Positions 13,386-23,600 of a DNA stretch of 64,000 bases are shown here, piece after piece. The DNA comes from Syngnathus acus. Lineage: Eukaryota > Chordata > Actinopteri > Syngnathiformes > Syngnathidae. Every line of letters begins with the position of its first letter. Positions within the stretch are counted from its first letter, which is position 1. The notes under the pieces were generated by a model, which ran no database searches, had not been told where the DNA came from, and saw nothing but the letters and a program-made list of their open reading frames with translations. The position numbers were made by a program, and so were the translations under genes. Location: the NCBI RefSeq assembly GCF_901709675.1, contig NC_051099.1, forward strand, positions 1,552,001 to 1,616,000, given 5' to 3'.

Positions 13386-13599
13386 AATATACATTTTAGT
13401 GATTATTTTAGTCGTCCATGCTGGTGCTGTTTGATTCCCCTTCCTCTTATCAGGTAATAATTATCGCCATCAATCTAGGCTTTTTTTTTTCCTTCTTGCA
13501 AAATTCCCCCCTCTCCTTCCAGCGTGTCCATCCACGCTCTCCACTCTCCAAACTCCTCAGTGTTGTATTATTTCTTTATTTATTTCGCTCTCAGCCGAG

Positions 13600-13800
13600 C
13601 GGTTGAGGCTGTGAGGCGTGCGCACTGGAGAGCAAGTCAAGTCGTGCTGGACCGGACTGACGCGCCAAATCCTCGCAACTCAAACAAGAGCTGCTGACGG
13701 TTTTGGAGAATAAAATCATGTCCATGCGTGATGATGGCATGTGCTCGTCTGCATAGCTGACCTCGGATCTCTAAAGTTGTATTTTGAAAGACTACAAGGC
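13600..13800 (+). promoter_or_regulatory. gabra6: gabra6 5' UTR / proximal promoter
   Basis: The GC-richer 200 bp just upstream of the gabra6 start codon. It carries two short overlapping upstream ORFs (13718-13756 and 13731-13760). There is no clear TATA box, and the transcription start site is unknown. Confidence 0.4.
13718..13756 (+). promoter_or_regulatory. Upstream ORF before gabra6 (12 codons)
   Basis: ATG at 13718 reads MSMRDDGMCSSA then TAG, 44 nt before the main ATG. A second ATG-ATG start at 13731 reads nine codons in another frame to TGA at 13760. If the mRNA leader includes them, they would reduce initiation at the main start. Confidence 0.4.
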
Positions 13801-13835
13801 ATGGCTTTTCCTTTGACGTGCTTCTTTCTGTCTTG
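13801..13835 (+). CDS. gabra6: gabra6 coding exon 1 (signal peptide)
   Basis: 35 nt from ATG ([11 protein letters not shown] plus two bases) to donor gtgagt at 13836. Shorter than the 80-nt first exons of gabrb2 and gabra1. The boundary is inferred from phase and the strong donor. Confidence 0.8.
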
Positions 13836-16800
13836 GTGAGTGGCAAACTCTCGGACTTTTACGCACGGCGAGCGCGCTGTTTTTCGCACCACTTGCTAAA
13901 CTCCTTTCTTATTTTTAAGAGGTATTTTTGCTTTTGCTTTTCCACACGTGCTTTAGTTACAGCTTATGCGGCGCTTGGGGAGCGCAGCACACTGAGAGCA
14001 GCATCTATTTGGATAACATCACGCGCATATTGGATAGACTACTGGACGGCTATGACAACAGGCTGCGACCTGGATTTGGAGGTATGCTTTAAATACACTT
14101 GAAATCATAAATCACCATTAGGTTGTTGTTGTTGTTACTGGATAAAAGTTAGGCCAAGTTTGCGCCTCCAGGCTGGTTGTGAATATGACGTGCGCAAATG
14201 TAGCCATTTGTTTGAGCGTGAAAATGAAGCCATAATGTTTTTTAATCAGTGCTACAGTGAAGTTGCATGCAGCAAAACTACAAAATCCATATTAAGATTA
14301 CAGTACACAGTACTGGAAGTACCAGACTGCAAAATCACAATATTTTTCCCCTATAGCCTATCTTTAAAAACAATATCAATACATACAGGACATCAATTTA
14401 CAAATATAACAGCTTCTCACATTATTTTTTATCATGGAAATTATAAATGCCTGACTGCCTTTGCTGTAGGTCCAGTGACAGAAGTCAAAACGGACATCTT
14501 TGTCACCAGCTTTGGACCGGTTTCAGATGTGGAGATGGTATGTAAACAAGCATTACAAAGTTCTTTCATTTGCTGCTTGTCATGCACATGCGTGTTGTCT
14601 CACTCAGTCATTGTGGATACACAAGAGCAAATGTGCACTATTTTTTATTTTTTTTCCCCCTGTCCCTTGTAACTCAAGTCCTAGCCTTCATTATTGCAGC
14701 ATTTGGGCAGATGTCATTAGTGCAGCTTAGCAGGACTTTAATCTGTCTGACAATCCCTCGGTTAGAGAGAGGGAGAGAGATGTAGCTGATGTTGGGATGG
14801 ACGGGGATAGGCTGCTGGCTACTCTTGACATGAGATAGGCCGAGCCAACGCGATATGTCTATTGAACATGATGCTGCCGTTTAGAGCTTTTCTTGGAGAC
14901 TTGATGATAATGATGGTGAAAGATCTATTTACTGTACAGAGGCAAAGGGGGAGGGGGGCAGTTCAGTGAGGTTACCAATGTGACCTCAAAACATCCAGGA
15001 TTGACTTTTATTTAAGACTTGCTGGCTGGAAACTTGTGCTAATGTTTGCGGGTATTTTAGTTTTTTTTTTTTCCAACAGACTTTACAGTTACTTTACTGT
15101 AACAACTATTGAGATAAAATCCTAAAATGATGCTGGGCTGTTTTGATGTTGTGTTCTTAGATGAATTTAAGGAATATAGTTACACTCACTAGCTAAAAGA
15201 TACAATTTGGTAATAGTTACGATGGTAATAAATAATGCTATTTGCAGTAGTATAATTGGATACAACAACATGATAGTAAAATAAAAACGAGTGATCTTAA
15301 GAAAACATTCAACAGCCCAACATTTGTTTTAAATGTGCAATAATTATGGAGGGAGGAGCGAAAGGTTGAAGTGCATCCAAATGTGGCAAATTTCAATACA
15401 TAAATCAGACACATTGCCAGCACTCTGCTCAGCAGGTTCCAAAGAAACCATGGCTCACTCCCCATCTGCCTGTCTCTGAAGGTTACAAAGGTAGCGGCAT
15501 CATCCAAGTCATAGTAAACAAAAAATTCTACTCGTCCTCAACAGGAATACACCATGGATGTGTTCTTCCGGCAAACGTGGATCGACGAGCGCTTGAAATT
15601 CGAGGGCCCCATCGAGATACTAAGACTCAATAACCTCATGGTCAGCAAGATCTGGACGCCAGACACGTTTTTCCGTAACGGCAAGAGGTCCATCTCTCAC
15701 AACATGACCACCCCCAACAAGCTGTTCCGCATCATGCAGAACGGAACCATCCTCTACACCATGAGGTAACGGCGGCGTGGCCAAGACCAGAATAGAGTGG
15801 CGGATGGAGCCCTGGATAACAATTCAAACAAAAAAGCATTCCCCAAAAAAAAGGATGCACAGACTCGCGTAAAGCCATTCCAAAACTAAATATGCGCCAT
15901 CTGATGGTTAAAGCAGCCTTTGGATGGCAATTCAAAGAAAGAGAGAGATAACCTGGAAGATGCGATGAAGGGCAGCAGCTCATATTTCCCCCAAAATAAT
16001 TGGAACATCCGAACGCATAATGTGCTTTTGTCAAATTCCAAATGAATGATGTGCTGCCTTCTGCATCATCTTTTGAAGTGGAGTTGTCAAAAAAAAGCAC
16101 ATCCCTATTGCGGCTGGATTTACACGACATAGTTCGAGATGAGATCTATAAAATCTTAAAACTTTCAAATGTTGTCTTATTGTTTGCATTCTCTCAACCG
16201 TTACTTTTAAAAGTCATGACATCAAATATGAACTGAATTCTTCTCTATTCCGACAGATTAACTATAAATGCAGAGTGCCCCATGCGCTTGATGAACTTCC
16301 CAATGGACGGACACGCATGCCCACTCAAGTTTGGGAGCTGTGAGTTTTTTTTTCATTCTTGTTTTGTCTCTGTGACAGCTGGTGCCACTCTGTGTGTCAC
16401 TAACTAATTGACAAGACACCCTTCATAGATGTCAATTTGAAACGCGTGGCTCATTTGAGCAGCTTTGAGTCGTGTGTCACTTTTTTGCAAGCTAGTAATT
16501 AGCAAAGGAAAACAGTTGGGATTCATTGTTTTGATTTTTTTCCCCTAGTATGTTTTGTTTGCACAAAAACATGACAAATCTTCTATTTCGTGCCAAGATG
16601 ATTAAAAACACTCGTGATGTCTTCTCTGCAGATGCTTACCCTGTCAGTGAGATCATGTACACGTGGAAGAAAGGTCCTCTGTCTTCCGTTGAGGTGCCGC
16701 AGGAGTCATCCAGTCTCTTGCAGTATGACCTCATCGGTCAGAGAGTGTCAAGTGAGAGGCTCAAGTCCAATACAGGTGAGTCAAGATCCTCGTTGAAGGT

Positions 16801-19800
16801 TGTAGGGAAATGCATTTTGGAGTCGATTTTTTTTTTTTCCTCATTTGTTCAATTGATTTCAAAAGGGCAACCTCGAGTTGACTGAACAAAAGGTACGGAA
16901 GGGTGTGCAGTTGTATCTTTGAAGATACATAAAATGTATCTTTGATCAATTGCAGCCTTACAGTCCAAACGTTGAGAAATGAGGACACAGCATTAGGAAA
17001 ACTTTGCCGTTGAATATCTTCCTCCTTTGATCATTCCGGGCCCCTCTTCTTGTCAGATTCCTCATTCAAAAATAAACAACTTGGAATGGAATCAATCGGC
17101 TAACCACAAGAGACAACTCTCAGTATATTTTTTCTATTTCAAGACAAGTCACAAGTCCAGTCCAGAATGGAAGTAAGCAGATCTTTGGCTTCACTTCTCA
17201 CTTTCTGTCTCAGGGGAATACGTCATCATGACCGTCCACTTCCACCTGCAGAGAAAAATGGGCTTTTTCTTGATCCAGACGTACATTCCCTGCATCATGA
17301 CCGTCATCCTGGCTCAAGTCTCCTTCTGGATTAACAAGGAGTCAGTTCCAGCTCGGACTGTGTTTGGTAAGAATTCTTTTAACTTGACTTCAGACACAGG
17401 TGTGATGTCAAAGACCAAAAGGCTTCTTTTTGAGGTGTTCAAAAAGGCTAAGCCAAGTAGTTTTCAATTTTCATTCCAGCTCCCAGAAGTGTTTCTTAAA
17501 GTATCTAGAAGTCCAAAAATCTGAACGTATCAACTCAACGCCCACAGTTCGACCTCACCACATTTCTCCTTCTGTAAACTTTAAGCAGCACAGTTACCAG
17601 CACACTCCTCCTGAACACTGATTGGTTCTTAAAATAAAAACCTTGCTAGCTCATGCAAACAAAGTCAGAGCATGATATTTTTTAACCTTTCTTCATTATC
17701 TCTATTCCTCCTCCACAGTGGTTGAGCTGAATTAATTGGGAATAAATGTCCTTTTTGAAATTGCTCATGCAAAGGGCTGAGAGGGGGAGGATGTTTATAC
17801 TTGGCCCGCTTCTGAGCACTCACAGGTTCCGCTCGCTCACATTACATTACGCTACAGTTGCCACCGAGCTCTAGCCTCAGGAGCACAGCGCGCAAGAAAC
17901 ACCCAAACAGGGAGAGATAGAGAAAGCGAACGGCGATAGAGAAATAAAAAAAACTTCTAGACAAAGCAAAGAGCAAATGACTGGAGAAATGTGTGAAAGT
18001 CTACAAAAGGAAGAAGGTGAAGTAGGTTTTTATTCCGTGCACAATTCTGTGCCAAGTCATTTGTACTCTTGCTTTTGCATTCACAATACAAAAGCATACA
18101 AAGGGTGAGCTGGAGTATTACGTTTTCACATTAAGTGATTTTAGAACATGACGGTTTAATCATTCATAATCAATAGAGTTGTTTTCCTTGCTTGGTACTG
18201 GCTGGAAATTCGGCCCGATACTTCAGTTTTGGTAAGGAGGAGTTTTCTTGTCATCATAAAAGCCTTAACAGTCCAAATGGGTCTTGTGGAAGGTTACAAA
18301 GCAACCCCAGATGCCAAAGTTGGTCTAAAAAGTTGACACTGTTGATTCGGGAAAGCCATCCATTTGTGATTGTTTTAGTCTGTACATTGTGCAAGGTACT
18401 TTTAATGGCTAAGAGAGCTTCAAAATGGAGATGCAGAGAAGCTATAAAGCACACGCAGAGTACATTAAGGCTACAGTATATTGTGGACTGCATCGTCAAC
18501 ATCCGCTCTAAAAGCTTTAAGTCCCTCAAGCAGAAGTCTCCCGAACTTAATTGAGTGCATTCTAATTTGTATCGTGCTTTTTTCCCCCCCACTACAAAAG
18601 CCCTTAAACGCCCCAAGCATTTCATTTCTGTCCCGTCTTTATATCATCAACCTTGTCCTTCGCCCCCTCATACTCTATTTTGCTTCCTTCTTGCCTCTCG
18701 CTGTCGGCCTGACAGGCTTTCTTCAATTGCCTTGGCCATATTTAAAATAGAGAGCGTCAGCATCGCTTGAGGAAGATGTACGGGTTTTAAGGAGGTTTCT
18801 GTCCACTTGCTGAAGTGATGCCTCACAAGAGAGGCATTATTAAGTCACATGAGGCACTTTAATTTCCTGGGCTGCTAATGAAATCCCAAATTTGGTAAAA
18901 GCCTGGGCAGTAGTCTTCAATTACCCCCCCCCCCCCCCGCTCCCCTTCCCATTTTTACTTCCACAATGAAAGTCAATTAGATATCTAATTTGTTAAGAGT
19001 CCTATTAAAGGGATGTCAGCAATTTTGATATGTCCTCGTGAGGATACTCGATTCAATGGGTTAAAATATGTCATGGATAGGTTGAATCACAAATTAAAAT
19101 ATAGTGGGGGAGTCAGTCGTGTTCCCGTGACACAATAAATGTTAGCACGGTAGCTCTCCACCAATCAATGGTTCCGTACACAGGTATCACCACCGTGCTG
19201 ACCATGACCACGCTCAGCATCAGCGCTCGCCACTCCCTCCCCAAAGTCTCCTACGCCACAGCCATGGATTGGTTCATCGCCGTTTGCTTCGCCTTCGTCT
19301 TCTCCGCCCTCATCGAGTTTGCGGCCGTCAATTACTTCTCCACGCTGCAAGCTAATCGGGAGCTACGCAAGGCGGCGGCCATGAAGGCGGCGGCTCAAGA
19401 GGCCGCAGCTGCGGCTGCCACCCCGGCTGCCAGCACGGGAAATGATGGAGAGGTCTCCTCAGTAAGTGTCAAAATCACCGTACAAATGATCCGTGTCCAA
19501 TCTAAAACTTACAAGCAGTACCCCAGAATATCTTTTTTCTTGTGCGTTATTATAAAAATGGGGGTTGGCTTTGACCGTATTGGGCACTAGAAATGTAAAG
19601 TGAGGTTTAGTCTGGTTGGTAAACGTGACAATTATTGAATTTTGTGGAAAAGTGTCGTTTGTGGAAGAAAAGAAGAAAAAGCAGATCTGGAACTGTGTGG
19701 AAAGTGAAAATATGCAGAGGATGGTTTCTACTCTCAATAGAGTTACAGTAGGTGGTTAACTTAATTGCTTGTTAGCTCGATGATGTAACATTTTAGCCGT

Positions 19801-22800
19801 CAGGCTGATGACGCTTCTATGCTTGGAACATGACAATTTAATTTTACCACTAATGTTGAAACTCGGAGGAATTTGGAATGATTCTTTTCCTCAAATAATC
19901 TTACCCCATGATTTCAGTATCCAAAGGATCTTGCTTGTCTTTGTAAAGGCAGCATTAGTTGTACTGAATCATATTAAATTGCGTAGGCGTAGCTAATGTC
20001 GAGGCCATTGAATTTACAAACACACACACACACACACTCCCACCTCATTCATAAGAAATTCATGACAACCTAGAGTCTCTCAAAGCCTCCACAAGCACAC
20101 GGAAGTTTGCACCGACTCACAAGCGAGTTGAACTTTTTTCTTTACTGGTTGGCTGCTCTGCTGCACACTGTGTTCTACTGGCTACCGCTGGCTATTTATT
20201 TTGCCTTCATACACTTTATCCATCTCCACTTTATCCATTTCCATTCAGGAGCGAGCACCCCTGTATAATCTGCTGCACAGCCTCAAACACATATACACGC
20301 TTGCTTCTATATGCACTCGCTGATTTAATCTGGAGTATTATGCATCCCACATCCATACAACACCATTTCTAAAGTGATTTATCTATTCATCTAGCCTGAG
20401 CATATCCATCCTCCTCTCCTCTCCGGCCGCCCAGTTACTATGTGATCACTACCGAGAGTGACATGAGGAGACAGCCAGTAGTCGCCCCTGTGAATGGCGC
20501 TGCCGAGGATTATGCAAGAGCCATAGATTAAGGGAATATCTGCGAAGGGAGGGCACCCAACACACCGGAAGAGGCGGCCGGCCTGGGCCAAAGACGCATA
20601 GATACATAGAGCAGTGGGGTTTGTTGTGTGCGTAAGAGAGTTGCAGTGAAAAGAGCTGAGTGGGAGGGAGGCTTCATAGAAAATGACTGCTTTCACCAAA
20701 ATATGTAGGAGGGCAATGAAAGGAACGCGAGGAAAAATAGCAAGCGACCGCGGGTAGAAGTAGCCGTCATCCAGTCACGATTTTTAACATGACGACTTGT
20801 TATGGCTGCAAGGGAGAGCCACAGCGGGAAAGCAGTGATGGTTTTTTGACAGGTCATGTGATATCATTAAGGGAAAGATGTTGTTAAAAGTTTTTGGGTG
20901 GTGTGTGAGTTGGGGATTTACTGTCGAGATGTATTCTTGGACAGGGAAAGTCAGATTTAGCTTTGGATTTAAGTGATGGTAGGTGTCTTGACTTCTTTAG
21001 ACAACAGTGCCTCTACTGGTTGCAGCCAAGTAGTACAATGTGTTTGGCTTCAATGGCTTTAAGCTACCCAACAATCAATTCCGCATGACAGAAATGTGGC
21101 AATCTAAAAGCGTCTTAAGGCAATACCTGTCAGGAAGTAATGTTGAAAAATCTTGTTGGTGTCAACACGTTAGATGTTACAGTATGATGAAGTGTAACAA
21201 TGCTCTCATGGAAGCTGCTGTATCAAAATATTTTTAGGGCTAAGTAGACAGTCTTGGGATATGGGCGGCTTTGATGGATGGTAACAACGCGCAGGCCACT
21301 TTATGTGGATGCATTTGAAGGAGCCTTCAAAATTGGAACGACTTTTATTCTGATGTAATTGATGTTCAAGGAATAATTGGGTGGAGGCTTTAATTGGAAC
21401 ACCACACGGGGGGGCGGGCAATCATTGCAGTTCTTGACTAATGAAAAAGAAGACTACACAATAATCCCACAATGACTAAAATGCTGAAAATGAAGAGGCA
21501 AATTCTTTTCCCAAAAACAGATTAATACTGTGTCAGTGCATTCTCAGTATTTACATGCACATAACTAACTTTCCACAAGCGTGTTGACGCCCACTCACCA
21601 CCCACTCAAATCATTTGCAATAACCTTATTTTGCACAACCTACACATACAGGCACACAGAACATTTACATATCGATATCAACTACCCCCGCACACACAGT
21701 ACACATACCCAAACAATATATTCACTTGTCCAATAGTAAGGGACCATCTGTGCTATGCCAGCGTGTGTGTGAACAAATATAGAGCAGAGGATAAAGAGGA
21801 GCGCATCCCACTTGGATTTGACCAGCAAGAAGCCAACCAAGCTAGTGTGTCATCATTAGAAAAAGATTCTCTTTGGGATCTGTTACTATGTATAGTACAC
21901 ACACATGCACACACACTGCACATGCACACAAAGTGGAATTGATCAACAGACTGATGATGGAATTTATAAAACCATCTCGTGGTACCAAACACAAAAATAA
22001 ATCTCCAAATCTCCATCCTAAAATAGGGACCAATTCAGACCAATGGAATAATAATAATAATAATAATACACATCTGATATAGATGTTCATTCTGCTGCTG
22101 CTGGGATAATCTGGTAGGTCCAAATTTGTTCTATTCCTGTGCTAGTGCAGGTAAAGATTCTGTGCTGTTTTCTTTGGATTATTGCGCTGGCTGGCAGTCT
22201 CGCTCTCACGCTGACTCTATCTACTGGCAACATGGTGTTTTTTGACCCAATTCCCAGAAGTACTTTGGTTTCTCTCTCCGGGCTCGCATGACTCAAACTT
22301 GATGAGGCTCGCTGATAACCACGTGTCAATAAATATGCAGGAATGTGTTGAAAAAATGTCGGAATGTCCCTCAGAAACAAACAAACATCATTTATTCCCT
22401 TTATCGAGCTTCTTGACGACTGTTTATTAATATTTAAAAACAAAGTTTTTACATCCACACATGCAGGGACTAAACCCAACAGTTGCCTGAATAAGGCATA
22501 AACGTCATCAAGAGCATGTTTTGACTTGCATTGCTCTTTTTAATCTCTTTACTATTAATATTGTAGTGATTAAAGACATTTGATGTCTTTTTCCTGCCTC
22601 GGCGTATTGTGATCAGGTGCAAGAACCCAAACCCAGCATTGTTTTGAATGCCCTCATGTCACATCATGCAAATTTCTGTCTTCTCCCCAAGGCGGACGCC
22701 AGCAACGTGTTGAAGAAGAGGATGAATTCGGCGCCCCTTTTCGAACGGCCGGCCAAAACCTTCCCCAACCCGCCCGTCAGCGCTCAGGCCTTCCTGCAGC

Positions 22801-22952
22801 AAGGCTCCGCCGTGCCGGCTAACAACGTCCTGACCGGCACGAGTATCATCGACAAATACTCTCGCATTCTCTTCCCGCTTTCCTTCGGCGCCTTCAACTT
22901 GGTCTACTGGATCGTGTACCTCACCAAGGACACCATGGAGATGACCAGGTGA
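13801..22952 (+). CDS. gabra6: GABA-A receptor alpha6 subunit, complete
   Basis: Join of 13801-13835, 13963-14081, 14470-14537, 15545-15765, 16257-16339, 16632-16775, 17214-17366, 19184-19461 and 22692-22952: 1,362 nt, 453 residues plus stop, the length of human alpha6. It is the alpha subunit of a GABA-gated chloride channel, in mammals typical of cerebellar granule cells. Order: signal peptide (about 1-19), extracellular ligand domain with Cys-loop Cys155-Cys169, M1 (241-263), M2 pore helix (273-293), M3 (302-325), Ala-rich cytoplasmic loop, M4 (425-444). Asn-glycosylation sequons lie at N30, N127 and N140. Arg118 in [10 protein letters not shown] is the alpha4/alpha6-type residue that blocks classical benzodiazepine binding. 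Start chosen because it is the only ATG giving a signal peptide in phase with exon 2. The assignment rests on loop-A Arg, PGFGG, RQTW, the FRIMQNGT block and position between beta2 and alpha1. Confidence 0.95.
13963..14081 (+). CDS. gabra6: gabra6 coding exon 2
   Basis: 119 nt. It ends the signal peptide (CLCGAWGA), then reads [20 protein letters not shown] and [11 protein letters not shown], finishing in phase 1 at donor gtatgc. Acceptor ttacag ends at 13962. An equally in-phase acceptor ctttag ends at 13956 and would add two residues (Tyr, Ser) to the signal peptide. Confidence 0.85.
14082..14469 (+). other. gabra6: gabra6 intron 2
   Basis: 388-bp intron, GT-AG, unique AT-rich sequence. 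The open frame through it into exon 3 is chance read-through. Confidence 0.85.
14470..14537 (+). CDS. gabra6: gabra6 coding exon 3
   Basis: 68 nt, acceptor tgctgtag, donor gtatgt. Reads (G)[19 protein letters not shown] and VEM. Conserved phase 1 to 0. Confidence 0.96.
14538..15544 (+). other. gabra6: gabra6 intron 3
   Basis: 1,007-bp intron without recognisable genes or repeats beyond short T runs. Confidence 0.85.
15545..15765 (+). CDS. gabra6: gabra6 coding exon 4 (loop A, Arg118)
   Basis: 221 nt, acceptor tcaacag, donor gtaacg. Reads [19 protein letters not shown] through [12 protein letters not shown] to NGTILYTM(R). Holds the loop-A Arg118 that distinguishes alpha6/alpha4 from alpha1/2/3/5 (His), plus NMT and NGT glycosylation sequons. 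Confidence 0.97.
15766..16256 (+). other. gabra6: gabra6 intron 4
   Basis: 491-bp intron. Nothing recognisable inside. Confidence 0.85.
16257..16339 (+). CDS. gabra6: gabra6 coding exon 5 (Cys-loop)
   Basis: 83 nt, acceptor ccgacag, donor gtgagt. Encodes [20 protein letters not shown] and CPLKFGS: the 13-residue Cys-loop between Cys155 and Cys169 that defines the receptor superfamily. Confidence 0.97.
16632..16775 (+). CDS. gabra6: gabra6 coding exon 6 (loops B-C)
   Basis: 144 nt, acceptor tctgcag, donor gtgagt. Reads [20 protein letters not shown] to [11 protein letters not shown] and LKSNT(G). [23 protein letters not shown] is the alpha6 signature. Confidence 0.97.
16776..17213 (+). other. 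gabra6: gabra6 intron 6
   Basis: 438-bp intron. It contains a small inverted repeat (tgtatct/agataca) near 16912-16930 and nothing else recognisable. Confidence 0.8.
17214..17366 (+). CDS. gabra6: gabra6 coding exon 7 (pre-M1, M1)
   Basis: 153 nt, acceptor tctcag, donor gtaaga. Reads [18 protein letters not shown] then M1 and [11 protein letters not shown](G). M1 carries Ala257 (ILAQVSFW) where gabra1 here, and mammalian alphas as I know them, have Ser (ILSQVSFW): one T-to-G change in a very conserved helix. Confidence 0.97.
17367..19183 (+). other. gabra6: gabra6 intron 7
   Basis: 1,817-bp intron with a C15 run at 18924-18938 and otherwise unique sequence. No gene seen on either strand. 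Confidence 0.8.
19184..19461 (+). CDS. gabra6: gabra6 coding exon 8 (M2, M3, start of cytoplasmic loop)
   Basis: 278 nt, acceptor tacacag, donor gtaagt at 19462. Encodes the M2 pore helix ([18 protein letters not shown]), M3 ([20 protein letters not shown]) and the membrane-proximal cytoplasmic loop. The loop (residues 331-358) is Ala-rich, with an A6 run at 348-353, replacing the lysine-rich segment of mammalian alpha6. It ends at a codon boundary. Confidence 0.93.
19462..22691 (+). other. gabra6: gabra6 intron 8
   Basis: 3,230-bp intron. It contains a CA run near 20020-20037 and an AAT microsatellite at 22048-22068; no further exon is needed to complete the protein. A second in-phase acceptor lies at its 3' end (ends at 22616). 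Confidence 0.75.
22048..22068. repeat. (AAT)n microsatellite
   Basis: About seven AAT units in gabra6 intron 8. Confidence 0.85.
22692..22952 (+). CDS. gabra6: gabra6 coding exon 9 (loop end, M4, stop)
   Basis: 261 nt, acceptor ccccaag ending at 22691, stop TGA at 22950-22952. Reads [19 protein letters not shown] to the conserved [31 protein letters not shown]. This acceptor gives exactly 453 residues and aligns with the mammalian SSSEANKVL segment. An alternative acceptor gatcag ending at 22616 is in phase, without stops, and would add 25 residues. Confidence 0.88.
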   Translation, partial: ADASNVLKKRMNSAPLFERPAKTFPNPPVSAQAFLQQGSAVPANNVLTGTSIIDKYSRILFPLSFGAFNLVYWIVYLTKDTMEMTR

Positions 22953-23600
22953 ACACATGGCATGCTTGCTACTTTCAAAACGCTGCTGGGACTACTTTAC
23001 GGAACTGCGATGAAAAGACTCACGACTTTGTTTTGTGTGCGTATGCATGCAAGTGAAGTGTCTCCTTCTCCGTGAAGCATTTCTTTTTCTTTCAAGCATG
23101 CAATGTCTTCACCTGGGACTTGAATTTATTATTCAGCAGCCACACAATACTCCTACGCTTTCATCGCTAATTAGTCACCATATGGCTTTTTCGAACAGCA
23201 GCTTCAGCTACACAGTGTAACGTGTACGCGTTTCTATACAGGGAAAAAATGGCTCTATATTTGTTCTTCAGTGTTTTGCTAGCACTTGCAGCCTGGAGGT
23301 GAATTTGCTTTTACATGTACAGTGAACTACTTGATATGAAACAGGGTCACATAATACACTACATGTACGGAAGCAACATTGAGCGACGCTAAGATAAGCA
23401 CTGTCGCGATAGAGTGCCGTTGGAACTGTCCGTGGTCCTGAACGCATCAAGCTCAGGTATTTAGATCCTTGATCACCACCCGCTTTCTGTCGCGCAATAA
23501 AGCAGCGTAGCAATAGAGTGCCGTTGGAACTGTCCGTGGTCCTGAACGCATCAAGTTCAGGTATTTAGATCACCACTCGCTTTCTGTTGCGCAATAAAAT
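22953..23600 (+). other. gabra6: gabra6 3' UTR (probable extent)
   Basis: Follows the gabra6 stop. The first AATAAA signals seen are at 23496-23501 and 23593-23598, both inside a local tandem duplication. The true 3' end cannot be fixed without transcript data. Confidence 0.4.
23409..23598 (+). repeat. Two-copy tandem duplication carrying AATAAA
   Basis: Unit 1 (23409-23501) and unit 2 (23513-23598) are nearly identical. They start atagagtgccgttggaact and end gcgcaataaa; unit 2 lacks seven bases (ccttgat) and has a few substitutions. Each copy ends in a canonical AATAAA hexamer, so it may duplicate the gabra6 polyadenylation signal. Confidence 0.9.

Larger units (their letters stand above)
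6908..13599. other. gabrb2-gabra6 divergent intergenic region
   Basis: Region between the two head-to-head genes; the start codons are 7,085 bp apart. I see no supportable gene. It contains poly-T runs near 8803-8817 and 9419-9442, a GT microsatellite at 11892-11921, a small SINE-head remnant at 11079-11120 and a teleost-type dispersed repeat near 13255-13385. The rest is AT-rich unique sequence in which shared neuronal enhancers would be expected but cannot be identified by eye. Confidence 0.6.

Noticed and set aside
14160-14672. 170-codon open frame on the plus strand
   Set aside because: It is read-through of gabra6 intron 2, exon 3 and intron 3; the only conserved part is the exon at 14470-14537.
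19165-19350. Minus-strand frame opposite gabra6 exon 8
   Set aside because: Antisense shadow of the conserved M2-M3 coding sequence.
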